A stretch of 30,713 nt of DNA from an uncultured Oscillospiraceae bacterium (GTDB taxonomy: Bacteria > Bacillota > Clostridia > Oscillospirales > Ruminococcaceae): contig CAKSWY010000029.1 of the NCBI GenBank assembly GCA_934513685.1, forward strand, positions 1 through 30,713. The letters run 5' to 3'. The position numbers were made by a program, and so were the translations under genes. Below are positions 6,203 through 15,080 of this stretch, piece by piece. Each line of letters opens with the position of its first letter. Within the stretch, counting starts at the first letter, position 1. The notes beneath the pieces were generated by a model. The model was not told the DNA's origin. It saw only the letters and a list, made by a program, of their open reading frames with translations, and searched no databases.

Positions 6203-7609
6203 ATGCTGTTTTCCAGCCTTGTCTTTCTCTGGCTTTTTCTGCCGCTGGTTCTGATTTTATACCGCCTGCTGCCGGCCCCCTGCAAAAACGCGCTGCTGCT
6301 GGCGGCCAGCCTGCTGTTCTACGCCTGGGGCGAGCCGAAGTACATCCTGCTCATGCTCGGCTCCATCACCCTGAATTATCTGGGCGGCCTGCTTCTTGCC
6401 CGGCTGCGCGGCCGGGCCAAAACCGCCACGCTGGTGCTGGTGGTGGCGGCCAACCTGGCCCTGCTGGGGTACTACAAGTATTACAGCTTCGCCGGGGACA
6501 CTCTGGCTGCCCTGCTGCACCGCCAGGTGCTGCCGGTGCGCGAAATCGCCCTGCCGTTGGGCATCAGTTTCTACACCTTCCAGGCCATGAGCTACATCAT
6601 CGACCTGTACCGCGGCAGCATCCGGCTGCAGAAAAACTGGTTTTTGCTGGCGCTGTACATCAGCTTCTTCCCCCAGCTGGTGGCCGGGCCGATCGTGCGC
6701 TACAGCGAGGTGGAAGCCCAGCTGCGCAGCCGCACCGCCGACCTGACCGGCTTTTGCTACGGCATCAAGCGCTTTCTGTACGGTCTCTCCAAAAAGGTGA
6801 TCCTCTCCAACTGCTTTGCTGCCCGGGCGGACGAGGTGTTCGCCCTTTCGCCGGAGCTGGTGAGCACCCCGCTGGCCTGGCTGGGGGCGCTGTACTACAC
6901 CCTGCAGATCTACTACGACTTCTCCGGCTACTCCGATATGGCCATCGGGCTGGGGGCCATGTTCGGGTTCACCTTCCCGGAAAACTTCAACTACCCCTAC
7001 CTCTCCAAAACCGTCAGCGAGTTCTGGCGGCGCTGGCACATGACCCTCTCCGGCTGGTTCCGGGAGTACCTGTACATTCCCCTGGGCGGCAGCCGGAACG
7101 GGCAGCGACGCACCCTGTTCAATCTGTTCGTGGTGTTTCTGGCCACCGGCCTGTGGCACGGGGCCAACTGGCAGTTTGTTGCCTGGGGTATGTGGTATGC
7201 CGTGCTGCTGATTCTGGAGCGCACGGTGCTGAAAAAGTCGCTGGAACGGCTGCCCGTTCCCGTCACCCGCCTGTACACGCTGGTCTGCGTGGTGTGCGGC
7301 TGGGTGCTGTTCCGCGCCCCGGGCCTGCGGGCGGGCGCTTTGTGGCTCAAGGCCATGTGGATGCCCACGGCGGGCTTTGCCGCCTACCCGGCCGCCCGCT
7401 ATTGGGACGGCCGCACCCTGCTGCTTCTGGCCGCCGGGCTGATGCTGTGCGGGCCGGTGCAGGCGTGTTTGCCCCGCCTGAAGGCCGCCCTGTATGACCG
7501 GCAGCGCACCGGCCCGGCCCAGACAGTCTGCCTGCTCGCCCTCGGCTTTGCCAGCCTGGTGCTGCTGGTGAGCGGCACCTACAACCCCTTTATCTATTTC
7601 CGCTTCTGA
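6203..7609 (+). CDS. MBOAT family membrane-bound O-acyltransferase (AlgI-like)
   Basis: 468 residues with many hydrophobic segments. It has the MBOAT/AlgI signatures: FWRRWHMTLSGWFREYLYIP followed by LGG near residue 273-295, and LATGLWHGANW, whose His at about 319 is the expected catalytic one. Such proteins move acyl, usually acetyl, groups across the membrane onto exported polysaccharide or teichoic acid. The ATG has GAGGAA 8 bases upstream. The next gene starts 12 bases downstream and encodes an AlgX/DHHW partner, so the pair should act as transporter and final transferase. The acylated polymer is not identified; no glycan synthesis genes are in view. Confidence 0.92.
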   Translation: MLFSSLVFLWLFLPLVLILYRLLPAPCKNALLLAASLLFYAWGEPKYILLMLGSITLNYLGGLLLARLRGRAKTATLVLVVAANLALLGYYKYYSFAGDTLAALLHRQVLPVREIALPLGISFYTFQAMSYIIDLYRGSIRLQKNWFLLALYISFFPQLVAGPIVRYSEVEAQLRSRTADLTGFCYGIKRFLYGLSKKVILSNCFAARADEVFALSPELVSTPLAWLGALYYTLQIYYDFSGYSDMAIGLGAMFGFTFPENFNYPYLSKTVSEFWRRWHMTLSGWFREYLYIPLGGSRNGQRRTLFNLFVVFLATGLWHGANWQFVAWGMWYAVLLILERTVLKKSLERLPVPVTRLYTLVCVVCGWVLFRAPGLRAGALWLKAMWMPTAGFAAYPAARYWDGRTLLLLAAGLMLCGPVQACLPRLKAALYDRQRTGPAQTVCLLALGFASLVLLVSGTYNPFIYFRF

Positions 7610-7621
7610 GGAGGTGCGCGA

Positions 7622-8773
7622 ATGCCTGTTTTGACCCCTGAAAAGAAGTCCGCCCCCACAAAGTGTGCGGCTCGCGGGCAGCGTGCCCTGGCCGCGGGAT
7701 TTTTTGCGCTGCTGCTCGGCCCGGGGCTGCTGTGGCTGGCCCTGCACAGCCGCTGCGACACCACCAACTACGAAAACCGCACCCTGACCCCCTTCCCGGG
7801 CAAACGTGTGCCGGTTTCCGACTGGCCGTCCGCCTTTGAAAGCTGGCTGGGCGACAACGCCCCCTTCCGCAACAGCTTTCTCAGCCTGAAGGCCGGGGCT
7901 GACCTGCTCACCGGCAGCCTGGACTCCGACAGTGTGCTGCAGGGCAGGGACGGCTGGCTGTTTCTGAAGGATGTATCCGACTCCCGGAGCCTTTCCGACT
8001 ATCAGGGCCTCACCGCCTACACGGAGGAAGAGACCCGCACCATGGCCGAGACCCTCACTGCCCTGAACGAGGCCCTCGCCGCCCGGGGCAGCAAGCTGGT
8101 CATTCTGTTTGCGCCCGCCAAAGAGGGAGTGTATGCCGCCCAGATGCCCGATAACATTCCAGTGGTGAGCCGCCCCACCCGGGTCGAGGCGCTGACCCAG
8201 GCCCTTTCCGCCACCGGGGTTCCCGTGGTGTTCCCGCTGGAGGCCCTGCGCACCGCCAGCGAAACCCAGCAGGTGTATTACAAGTACGACACCCACTGGA
8301 ACGACCCCGGCGCCTGGCTGGCGGCCCAGCAGGTGTTCGCCGCCCTGGGCCTGCCCTTTGAGACCGCCCTGCCGGAGGTGAGCATCGACCCGGGCGAGAC
8401 CGCCCCGAAGGATCTGGCCAACCTGTGCGGCCGCTGGAACTGGTGCACCGATGACCTCTATTATAAGGTAAACGCCCCCGCCGCCCGTCTCACCGAGGGC
8501 AGCCGTGAAAGCGAATTGACCCGCTACCAGGGCGACGGCAGCGGCACCCTGCTGCTGGCACGGGACAGTTTCGGCGCGGCCCTTGGCCCCCACCTGGCCG
8601 AGGGCTTTGGCACCGCGCTGGTGCTGCACACCAACCAGCTGACCGTGGAAAACCTGCTGGCTGAGCAGCCCACCGTGCCGGACGCCGTGGTGCTGAAGGT
8701 GGGCGAACGCTTCAGCGACAATTTGCAGCGCCGCATGGAAATTCTGCTGGACTGGGCCAGCCATCTGGCCTGA
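7622..8773 (+). CDS. AlgX/AlgJ-like DHHW family protein, probable surface O-acetyltransferase
   Basis: 383 residues. A single N-terminal hydrophobic segment (about 23-42) anchors it outside. The signature Asp-Thr-His-Trp is at 223-226 in YYKYDTHWND, and a serine block RDSFG (about 314-318) matches the SGNH-like nucleophile region, so Asp, His and Ser needed for catalysis are all visible. In alginate and related systems this kind of protein takes the acetyl group delivered by the MBOAT partner and puts it on the glycan. Gene order and 12-base spacing (AGGAGG ahead of the ATG) support a functional pair. Confidence 0.9.
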   Translation: MPVLTPEKKSAPTKCAARGQRALAAGFFALLLGPGLLWLALHSRCDTTNYENRTLTPFPGKRVPVSDWPSAFESWLGDNAPFRNSFLSLKAGADLLTGSLDSDSVLQGRDGWLFLKDVSDSRSLSDYQGLTAYTEEETRTMAETLTALNEALAARGSKLVILFAPAKEGVYAAQMPDNIPVVSRPTRVEALTQALSATGVPVVFPLEALRTASETQQVYYKYDTHWNDPGAWLAAQQVFAALGLPFETALPEVSIDPGETAPKDLANLCGRWNWCTDDLYYKVNAPAARLTEGSRESELTRYQGDGSGTLLLARDSFGAALGPHLAEGFGTALVLHTNQLTVENLLAEQPTVPDAVVLKVGERFSDNLQRRMEILLDWASHLA

Positions 8774-8790
8774 GCGTTTTTGCAGCGTTC

Positions 8791-8815
8791 TGCCGGCGCA
8801 AATGGCGGGCATTTT
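8791..8815 (+). terminator. Weak terminator after the acylation pair
   Basis: Short hairpin TGCC-G-GC with GGC-G-GGCA and one central mismatch, followed by TTTT. It overlaps the start of the next promoter region. Confidence 0.45.
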
Positions 8816-8817
8816 GC

Positions 8818-8846
8818 TTGACAACGCCCCCGAAAAACGCTATTAT
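8818..8846 (+). promoter_or_regulatory. Promoter of the valS leader
   Basis: Perfect TTGACA (8818-8823) and TATTAT (8841-8846, five of six) with a 17-base spacer. Transcription should start near 8853, giving a leader of about 410 bases before valS. Confidence 0.9.
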
Positions 8847-8852
8847 GTTTTT

Positions 8853-9217
8853 TATACGGCAACACCGCGCAGGCCAGGCAGCAGACGAATGTACAGGCTG
8901 CTAATGCACAAAGCGCGCGGTGCCGCCATGAGCCAAATGCGCCGAGGAAGAGGGCGCAGGGTTCCGTTGCCTTTTCAGCGAGCCGGGGGCGGTGCAAGCC
9001 CGGCAAAGGCCGGCCTGCGCTGTCGCTTCTGAGCAGGGGCGGTGAATTCAGTAGCCGCCCACGGGTTTGCCGCCGTTATCCGGGCAGGATGCGCCTTTTG
9101 CGGGGCGCACCGCAGAGGGGCCGCAGGCACACGCCGCGCGGCAACGTGGGTGGTACCGCGGCAGGAACAATCGTTCAGCCGTCCCATAGAACGTTCGTTC
9201 TGTGGGGCGGCTTTTTT
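8853..9217 (+). promoter_or_regulatory. T-box riboswitch, Val-specific, controlling valS
   Basis: The leader holds the core T-box sequence AACGTGGGTGGTACCGCGG (9143-9161), which binds the free CCA end of uncharged tRNA and forms the antiterminator. Upstream stem I elements are visible, with AGCGAGCCGGG and GGTGCAAGCCCGG near 8980-9003. In the 3' side of stem I the codon GTC (9022-9024) sits in CTGTCGCTTCTGAGC, the normal place for the specifier, and codes for Val as the downstream gene demands. The competing terminator is at 9178-9217. When uncharged tRNA-Val rises, reading continues into valS. The outer start of the structure is only approximate. Confidence 0.9.
9178..9217 (+). terminator. 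T-box regulated terminator
   Basis: A 15-bp stem, GCCGTCCCATAGAAC with GTTCTGTGGGGCGGC, loop GTTC, then T6. It is the OFF-state structure of the leader and competes with the antiterminator that the T-box sequence forms. Confidence 0.92.
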
Positions 9218-9263
9218 CTTTGCCCTGCGGGACGTTTTCTCATCACACAGGAGGACCCAACCA

Positions 9264-11969
9264 ATGAAAGAACTGGCCAAACAGTATGATCCTGCCCAGG
9301 TCGAGGACCGAATCTACGACTTCTGGCAGCAGGGCAGTTACTTCCACACCAAAGTGGACCGCAGCAAGAAGCCCTACACCATCGTGATGCCGCCGCCGAA
9401 CATCACCGGCCAGCTGCACATGGGCCATGCCCTGGATGAGACCATGCAGGACATTCTCATCCGCTTTAAGCGGATGCAGGGCTACGCTGCCCTGTGGGTG
9501 CCCGGCACCGACCACGCTTCCATCGCCACCGAGGCCAAGATCGTGGCGGCCATGAAGGAAGAGGGCCTGACAAAGGACGACCTGGGCCGCGACGGCTTTT
9601 TGAAGCGTGCCTGGGCCTGGAAGGAACAGTACGGCGGCCGCATCGTCAGCCAGCTGAAAAAGCTGGGCTGCAGCTGCGACTGGCAGCGCGAGCGCTTCAC
9701 CATGGACGAGGGCTGCTCGGAGGCCGTGAAGCAGGTGTTCGTCAACCTGTACGACAAGGGCCTGATCTACCGCGGCAACCGCATGGTGAACTGGTGCCCC
9801 CACTGCAACACCTCCATTTCCGATGCCGAGGTGGAGTACCAGAGTCAGGACGGCCATTTCTGGCACCTGCTCTACCCGGTGAAGGAGACCGGTGAGTTCC
9901 TGGAGCTGGCCACCACCCGCCCCGAAACCATGCTGGGCGATACCGCCGTGGCCATCAACGGGGATGACCCCCGCTATGCCCATCTGCACGGCTGCCATGT
10001 GATCCTGCCCCTGCTGAACAAGGAGATTCCCATCGTGTGCGACGAGCACGCCGATATGGAAAAGGGCACCGGCGTGGTGAAGATCACCCCCGCCCATGAC
10101 CCCAACGACTATGAGGTGGGCAAGCGCCACGACCTGCCCATCGTGCGGGTGTTCACCTACGACGGCCACATGACCGGCGCTGCCGACAAGGCCGCCGCCG
10201 ATGAGCTGTTTGCCAGCGGCAAGGCCGCGGCCGACGAACCTCAGGTGCTGGACTGCGGCAAGTACGCCGGCATGACCACCCTGGAAGCCCGCAAGGCCAT
10301 TCTGGCTGATTTGGAGGCCGGCGGCTACCTGAAAGAGGTCGAGCCTCTGCAGCATGAGGTGGGCACCTGCTACCGCTGCCACTCCACCATCGAACCCATG
10401 GTCTCCAAGCAGTGGTTCGTGAAGATGGAGCCTCTGGCCAAGCCCGCCATCGAGGCCGTGCGCAGCGGCCGCACCAAGTTTGTGCCCGCCCGCTTCGACA
10501 AGATCTATTACAACTGGATGGAAAACATCCGTGACTGGTGCATCAGCCGCCAGCTGTGGTGGGGCCATCAGATTCCCGCATGGTACTGCGACGAGTGCGG
10601 CGAGACCGTGGTGGCCAAGTCCGCTCCATCCGTCTGCCCCAAGTGCGGCTGCACCCACCTGACCCAGGACCCCGACACCCTGGACACCTGGTTCAGCTCG
10701 GCCCTGTGGCCCTTCAGCACCCTGGGCTGGCCCAATATGGACAGTGAGGACCTGAAGTTCTTCTACCCCACCAACACGCTGGTCACCGGCTACGACATCA
10801 TCTTCTTCTGGGTGGCCCGCATGATGTTCTCCGGCATTGAGAACATGGGCGAGGTTCCCTTCGACACCGTGTTCATCCACGGCATCGTGCGCGACAGCCA
10901 GGGCCGCAAGATGTCCAAGAGCCTGGGCAACGGCATCGACCCGCTGCTGGTCATCAAGGACTACGGCGCCGACGCCCTGCGCTTCACCCTCATCAACGGC
11001 TCCACCCCGGGCAACGATATGCGTTACAGCGACGAGAAGGTGCGCTCTTCCCGCAACTTCGCCAACAAGCTGTGGAACGCCGCCCGCTTTGTGCAGATGA
11101 ATCTGCCCGAAAACTTTGTGCCCGGCCTGCCCGCCGAGGATCAGCTGGACATGAGCGACAAGTGGGTGCTCTCCTGCCTGAACCAGGTGGCCCGCGATAT
11201 GACCGACAACCTGGACAAGTACGAGCTGGGTCTGGCCGGCGCCAAGATCTACGACTTTATCTGGGATGTATACTGTGACTGGTACATTGAGATCGCCAAG
11301 GCCCGCCTGAACGGCGGCGACGAGGCCCAGGCCGATGCCGCCCGCAAGGTGCTGGTGTATGTGCTGGATAAGGCCCTGAAGCTGCTGCACCCCTTCATGC
11401 CCTTCGTGACCGAGGAACTGTATCAGTCTCTGCCCGGCAGCGCCGAGAGCATCATGAACCAGAGCTGGCCCGTGTTTGACGAAGCCCACAACTATCCCCA
11501 GGATGAGGAGGACTTCGCCAAGCTGACCGACTACATCAAGGCCGTGCGCAACATCCGCGCCGAGATGAACGTCCATCCCGCCAAAAAGACCAGCATGATC
11601 ATCGAGACCGCCGATCCCGCCGCCTTCCGCAAGGGCAGCGCCTACCTGGCCAAGTTCGCCTTTGCCACCGACGTGACCCTGTGCGAGAAGTACGAAGGCC
11701 CCACCGACGGCATGGTGCAGGTGGTCACCCACACCGCCCGCGGCTTCATCCCCATGATGGAGCTGATCGACCGGGAGAAGGAGCTGGCCCGCCTGAACAA
11801 GGAAAAGGAAAAGGTGGAGAAGGAGATCGCCCAGTTCACCCGCCAGCTCTCCAACGAGGGCTTTGTAAGCAAGGCCCCGGCCCAGGTTGTGGACGGCATT
11901 CGCCAGAAGCTGGCCAACGCGCAGGACAAGCTCGCCAATGTGGAGCAGTCTCTGGCCGCGCTGAGCTGA
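9264..11969 (+). CDS. valS: Valine-tRNA ligase
   Basis: 901 residues, the usual bacterial length. Charges tRNA-Val. Class I signatures are HMGH at 52-55 in PPPNITGQLHMGH and KMSKS at 549-553 in GRKMSKSLGNGIDP. The editing domain between them contains TTRPETMLGDTAVA. Cysteine pairs (CPHC; CDEC with CPKC) may bind zinc. The C-terminus ends in a coiled coil rich in Lys, Glu and Leu, typical of ValRS. The ATG at 9264 has AGGAGG (9249-9254) 9 bases before it; the frame is open further upstream through the T-box leader, but that is not coding. Expression is set by the T-box at 8853-9217. Confidence 0.97.
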   Translation: MKELAKQYDPAQVEDRIYDFWQQGSYFHTKVDRSKKPYTIVMPPPNITGQLHMGHALDETMQDILIRFKRMQGYAALWVPGTDHASIATEAKIVAAMKEEGLTKDDLGRDGFLKRAWAWKEQYGGRIVSQLKKLGCSCDWQRERFTMDEGCSEAVKQVFVNLYDKGLIYRGNRMVNWCPHCNTSISDAEVEYQSQDGHFWHLLYPVKETGEFLELATTRPETMLGDTAVAINGDDPRYAHLHGCHVILPLLNKEIPIVCDEHADMEKGTGVVKITPAHDPNDYEVGKRHDLPIVRVFTYDGHMTGAADKAAADELFASGKAAADEPQVLDCGKYAGMTTLEARKAILADLEAGGYLKEVEPLQHEVGTCYRCHSTIEPMVSKQWFVKMEPLAKPAIEAVRSGRTKFVPARFDKIYYNWMENIRDWCISRQLWWGHQIPAWYCDECGETVVAKSAPSVCPKCGCTHLTQDPDTLDTWFSSALWPFSTLGWPNMDSEDLKFFYPTNTLVTGYDIIFFWVARMMFSGIENMGEVPFDTVFIHGIVRDSQGRKMSKSLGNGIDPLLVIKDYGADALRFTLINGSTPGNDMRYSDEKVRSSRNFANKLWNAARFVQMNLPENFVPGLPAEDQLDMSDKWVLSCLNQVARDMTDNLDKYELGLAGAKIYDFIWDVYCDWYIEIAKARLNGGDEAQADAARKVLVYVLDKALKLLHPFMPFVTEELYQSLPGSAESIMNQSWPVFDEAHNYPQDEEDFAKLTDYIKAVRNIRAEMNVHPAKKTSMIIETADPAAFRKGSAYLAKFAFATDVTLCEKYEGPTDGMVQVVTHTARGFIPMMELIDREKELARLNKEKEKVEKEIAQFTRQLSNEGFVSKAPAQVVDGIRQKLANAQDKLANVEQSLAALS

Positions 11970-12009
11970 TTTTGCCATAAATTCAAGAAATAAGAAGAGG
12001 AGCATTCCG

Positions 12010-12633
12010 ATGAAACAGCAGCTTGCCAATTTGCGCACCCGGCGGTTCTGGCTGATGATGCTCGGTCTGGTCATCATGTCGGCCGGCATTGCTCTGTTCC
12101 GGCTGGCCCGCCTGGGCAACGACCCCTTCACCGGCATGTGCTTTGCCATCAGCGACCGGTTTTCCGTCTCGCTGGGCCATGTGGAGTTGGCCATCAACGC
12201 CATTCTGTTTGTGGTGATGTGCTTTTCGCTGCGTCACCGCATCGGCTGGGGCACCCTGTTCAACGCCTTTCTGGTGGGCTATGTGGTGGAGTTTTTCTCC
12301 AATCTGTTTGAAAAGCTCTACCAGCCTTCCGGGCTGGCCGCTCAGATCGTGGTGTGTATGCTGGCGCTGCTCATCACCTGCCTGGGGTGCAGCCTGTACC
12401 TGAACGCTGACATGGGCGCCTCGCCCTACGATGCCACGGCCCTGGCACTGGCGCACCACACCCCCGTCAAGTTCTTCCTCTGCCGCATGGCCACCGACGG
12501 CCTGTGCGCCGTTGCCTGCTGGCAGCTGGGCGGCATTCTGGGGCTGGGCACCATTCTGGCCGCCTTCTGCATGGGGCCGTTCATCTCCATGTTTGACAAG
12601 CTGGTCAGCGAGCCTCTGTTCCGCGGCTGCTGA
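12010..12633 (+). CDS. YczE/YitT-like integral membrane protein
   Basis: 207 residues, with about five to six hydrophobic segments. The first half has ALFRLARLGNDPFTGM and the second half LYLNADMGASPYDATALAL, two related glycine/proline motifs that mark the YczE/YyaS/YitT family. Their function is not settled. The gene follows valS by 40 bases with GAGGAG ahead of the ATG and has no promoter of its own that I can see, so read-through from the valS unit is likely. A strong terminator follows. Confidence 0.8.
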   Translation: MKQQLANLRTRRFWLMMLGLVIMSAGIALFRLARLGNDPFTGMCFAISDRFSVSLGHVELAINAILFVVMCFSLRHRIGWGTLFNAFLVGYVVEFFSNLFEKLYQPSGLAAQIVVCMLALLITCLGCSLYLNADMGASPYDATALALAHHTPVKFFLCRMATDGLCAVACWQLGGILGLGTILAAFCMGPFISMFDKLVSEPLFRGC

Positions 12634-12672
12634 GCGCGAAACGGGCCGATTTGCCCCCCGAAATTTCTGTTT

Positions 12673-12719
12673 AAAGCGCCGTGCGCCGCTCTTTTCCGGG
12701 CTGAGCACGGCGCTTTTTT
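12673..12719 (+). terminator. Terminator after the YczE-like gene
   Basis: Stem AAAGCGCCGTGC with GCACGGCGCTTT, a 20-base loop and a T6 run ending at 12719. Confidence 0.88.
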
Positions 12720-12958
12720 CAGGGCCGGGTGCAACAAATTTCAGGATGGTTTCACAAACCGTTCATGGAAGGTCTTGCATCCTGTGGTATGATGGGTACG
12801 TTGCCGAATGAAGGGCGGCCCTCCGGCCGTTTGCCGAAGGTGCCCCCTTTTACGGCGAATCTGCACCGCACCGTTTCTTCCGGCTTTTTCCGCCGGCGGG
12901 CGGGGCGCGGCCGTTTGGGCGGCCGCTGCGGCTGCATACAAAAAGGAGCACCCAATTC
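12720..12958 (+). other. Intergenic leader ahead of the VanZ-like gene
   Basis: No convincing gene. An extended -10 promoter lies at 12785-12793 and a GC-rich stretch follows it, with short inverted repeats such as GGGCGGCC/GGCCG near 12813-12830 and CGGCCGTTTGGGCGGCCG near 12908-12925. The implied 5' leader is about 160 bases and could fold, but it matches no riboswitch I know. Confidence 0.4.
12785..12793 (+). promoter_or_regulatory. Extended -10 promoter for vanZ-like and folC
   Basis: TGG followed by TATGAT is an extended -10 (TGn plus a five-of-six hexamer). No recognisable -35 stands 17-18 bases upstream, which extended -10 promoters can tolerate. Confidence 0.45.
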
Positions 12959-13444
12959 ATGGCACAAGAAAAAATCAATCCCTGGGTCATCGCCCTGCGC
13001 ATTCTGTTTACGCTGGCGCTGATCTGGGCCGTCGTCTTTATCTTTTCCAATTCCATGGAGGTGGCGCAGGTTTCCACCGCCCACAGCGACGAGGTTCTGG
13101 CCATGGTCAACCCCGTTCTGGCCAGGGTAAACCTGGGGCCGCTCACTTCCCATCAGGTCCGCAAGCTGGCCCACTTTGCCGAGTACACCCTTCTGGGCTT
13201 TCTGTCCATGCTCTGCCTTCGGGTGTACACCCGAAGATTTGTGCGGCACATCAGCTGGCCGCTGCTGTTTGGCCTGCTGGTGGCCAACACCGATGAAACC
13301 ATCCAGCTGCTGATGGCCGGCCGTTCCAGCCAGCTCACCGATGTATGGATCGACTTTTCCGGCGTGTGCGCCGGGCTGTTCGTCTCCCTGTGTCTGCTGC
13401 TGTTTCTGCGTATGTGCGGCATTCTTCTGAGCAGCGGCCGCTGA
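12959..13444 (+). CDS. VanZ-like family membrane protein
   Basis: 161 residues with about four hydrophobic segments. The VanZ pattern is clear: RKLAHFAEYTLLGFLS near residue 68, then DETIQLLMAGRSSQLTDVWI and DFSGVCAGLF, with the conserved His, Glu, Asp and Arg that face the membrane. VanZ lowers susceptibility to teicoplanin in one resistance cluster, but family members are widespread in ordinary Firmicutes and no glycopeptide resistance genes are near here. The ATG follows AGGAG by 11 bases, and folC starts 34 bases after its stop. Confidence 0.88.
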   Translation: MAQEKINPWVIALRILFTLALIWAVVFIFSNSMEVAQVSTAHSDEVLAMVNPVLARVNLGPLTSHQVRKLAHFAEYTLLGFLSMLCLRVYTRRFVRHISWPLLFGLLVANTDETIQLLMAGRSSQLTDVWIDFSGVCAGLFVSLCLLLFLRMCGILLSSGR

Positions 13445-13478
13445 ACATCCGCCCGCTTTGTAAAAAGGAGGAACTTCA

Positions 13479-14762
13479 ATGACAGGTTTTGAAGCCGTGG
13501 AATACCTTCACAGCTTTCCCCGCATGGGCTCCGGCGCAAGCCTTACCCGGATGCAGGCCCTCATGGCCCGCCTGGGCAACCCGGAAGCCGGGCTGAAGTG
13601 CGTGCACATTGCCGGCACCAACGGCAAGGGCACCGTGGCCACCCTCACCGCATCCATCCTGCGCCAGGCCGGATACAAAACCGGCCTGACCATTTCGCCC
13701 TATGTGCTGGAATTCCGCGAGCGCTTCCAGATCAACGGCGAGATGATCTCCTGGGAAGAGCTGGGCCAGATCACCACCGAGATCTGCGCCGCCGTGGACG
13801 CCATGGAGGCGGACGGGCTGGAACCCCCGGTGGAGTTTGAGGCTGTTACTGCCGTGGCCCTGTGCTGGTTTGCCCGCAAGGGGTGCGACTTTGCCGTGCT
13901 GGAAACCGGCCTTGGTGGCCGCTACGACGCCACCAATGTGGTGCCCGGCACCCTGGTGGCTGCCATCACCTGCATCGGGCTGGACCACACCGCCATTCTG
14001 GGCAGCACCGTAGAAAAGATTGCCATGGAGAAATCCGGCATTCTCAAGCCCGGCTGCATCGCCGTCAGCTACCCGGCCCAGCCGGCCCGCGCCCAGCGGG
14101 TGGTGGAGGCCGCGGCCCAGCGCTTGGGCTGTGAGCTGGTGACCCCCGACCCGGAGGACGTACATCGCCGCCTGGGCCTGCCCTTTGAAAACCGCATGGA
14201 GTACGGCGGCTACGAGGTGGTGCTGCCCTTCCCCGGCCGGCACCAGGCCATGAACGCCTCCATGGCCATCGAGATCGCCCTGGCCCTGTGGCGCAAGGGC
14301 TACGAGATCACCGATGAGCAGATCATCGCGGGCCTGGAGCATGCGAGCTTCCCCGCCCGCATTGAGGTACTGCGCCGCCAGCCGCTGCTGCTGCTGGACG
14401 GCTGCCACAACCCGGATGGGGCCGAGGCCCTGGCCGACACCCTGAAGGAAGCCCGCTGCCACGGGCTGGTGGCCGTGATGGGTATGCTGAAGGACAAGGC
14501 TGTACCCCAGGTGCTGCACACGCTGGCCCCCTGCTTCGAGCGCATTTACACCGTAACGCCGGATTGCCCCCGCGCCATGGAAGCCTGGGAGCTGGCTGAC
14601 CTTGCCAGCCAGGAAGGGGTACACACCACCACCTGCGAACGACTGGAGGACGCCCTTGCTCAGGCCGAGGCCACCGGCAAGGGGGTCGTGGTCTGCGGTT
14701 CGCTGTATCTGGCTTCCCAGGCCCGCCCGCTGCTGCTGGATCTGGCCGAGCGGGATCTGTAA
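13479..14762 (+). CDS. folC: Bifunctional folylpolyglutamate synthase / dihydrofolate synthase
   Basis: 427 residues. Mur-ligase-like ATP-dependent enzyme that adds glutamate to dihydropteroate and to folates. The P-loop is in HIAGTNGKGTVATLTAS (about 43-59), the folate loop in TISPYVLEFRERFQING, and the conserved ETGLGGRYDATNVV and LDGCHNPDGAEAL are in place. The length matches the family. The start follows AAAGGAGG by 8 bases. It sits behind the VanZ-like gene in one unit; no terminator is visible immediately after it. Confidence 0.94.
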   Translation: MTGFEAVEYLHSFPRMGSGASLTRMQALMARLGNPEAGLKCVHIAGTNGKGTVATLTASILRQAGYKTGLTISPYVLEFRERFQINGEMISWEELGQITTEICAAVDAMEADGLEPPVEFEAVTAVALCWFARKGCDFAVLETGLGGRYDATNVVPGTLVAAITCIGLDHTAILGSTVEKIAMEKSGILKPGCIAVSYPAQPARAQRVVEAAAQRLGCELVTPDPEDVHRRLGLPFENRMEYGGYEVVLPFPGRHQAMNASMAIEIALALWRKGYEITDEQIIAGLEHASFPARIEVLRRQPLLLLDGCHNPDGAEALADTLKEARCHGLVAVMGMLKDKAVPQVLHTLAPCFERIYTVTPDCPRAMEAWELADLASQEGVHTTTCERLEDALAQAEATGKGVVVCGSLYLASQARPLLLDLAERDL

Positions 14763-14994
14763 GCTTTCTGCATTGCCTCAATTGCCCCGGCTTCATTCCG
14801 TTTGCGTTTGTATTTTGCGAAATGCATCCTCATACATCCACGAATGCCCTTCTCAAGTCATGAACTCGTTGTTGATTTTAAGCCATTTTATACCATAAGT
14901 TTCAGATTCACGCGCAAAATGATGCGATTCATGCAGTCCATGCGGTCTTATCCTGCTTGATCCGCTGTCGCAGATCGCACATTCTCAACGCACA
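14763..14994. other. Intergenic stretch with nothing recognised
   Basis: Between folC and the hairpin at 14995 the sequence is less GC-rich than the genes and contains no open frame with a ribosome site, no promoter I would defend and no RNA gene. I searched both strands for a third copy of the small peptides found next door and saw none. Confidence 0.5.
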
Positions 14995-15041
14995 AAGCAA
15001 AGCGCCCGCTCCGGTTTCTGGCCGGGGCGGGCGCTTTGCTT
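14995..15041. terminator. Strong hairpin, probable terminator of the small-peptide unit
   Basis: A 15-bp perfect stem, AAGCAAAGCGCCCGC (14995-15009) with GCGGGCGCTTTGCTT (15027-15041). The T-run is poor on both sides (TTGTTGG rightward, TTTGTGCG leftward), so it may instead protect a 3' end. It lies 40 bases past the stop of the leftward peptide gene and would end that transcript. Confidence 0.55.
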
Positions 15042-15080
15042 GTTGGTTTTGTTGGTATGTTGGAAGCTTCGTTGAGGAGA

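Noticed and set aside
6257..8824. Long minus-strand frame opposite the acyltransferase pair
   Set aside because: Same shadow effect: low-complexity composition, no motif, and the plus-strand genes have clear catalytic residues.
9243..12203. A very long open frame on the minus strand opposite valS
   Set aside because: It mirrors valS, has biased His/Gly/Val content and no known motif, and GC-rich third positions in the real gene remove stops from the opposite strand.
12959..13444. VanZ-like gene as a sign of glycopeptide resistance
   Set aside because: No vanHAX genes nearby, and VanZ relatives are common in susceptible Firmicutes.
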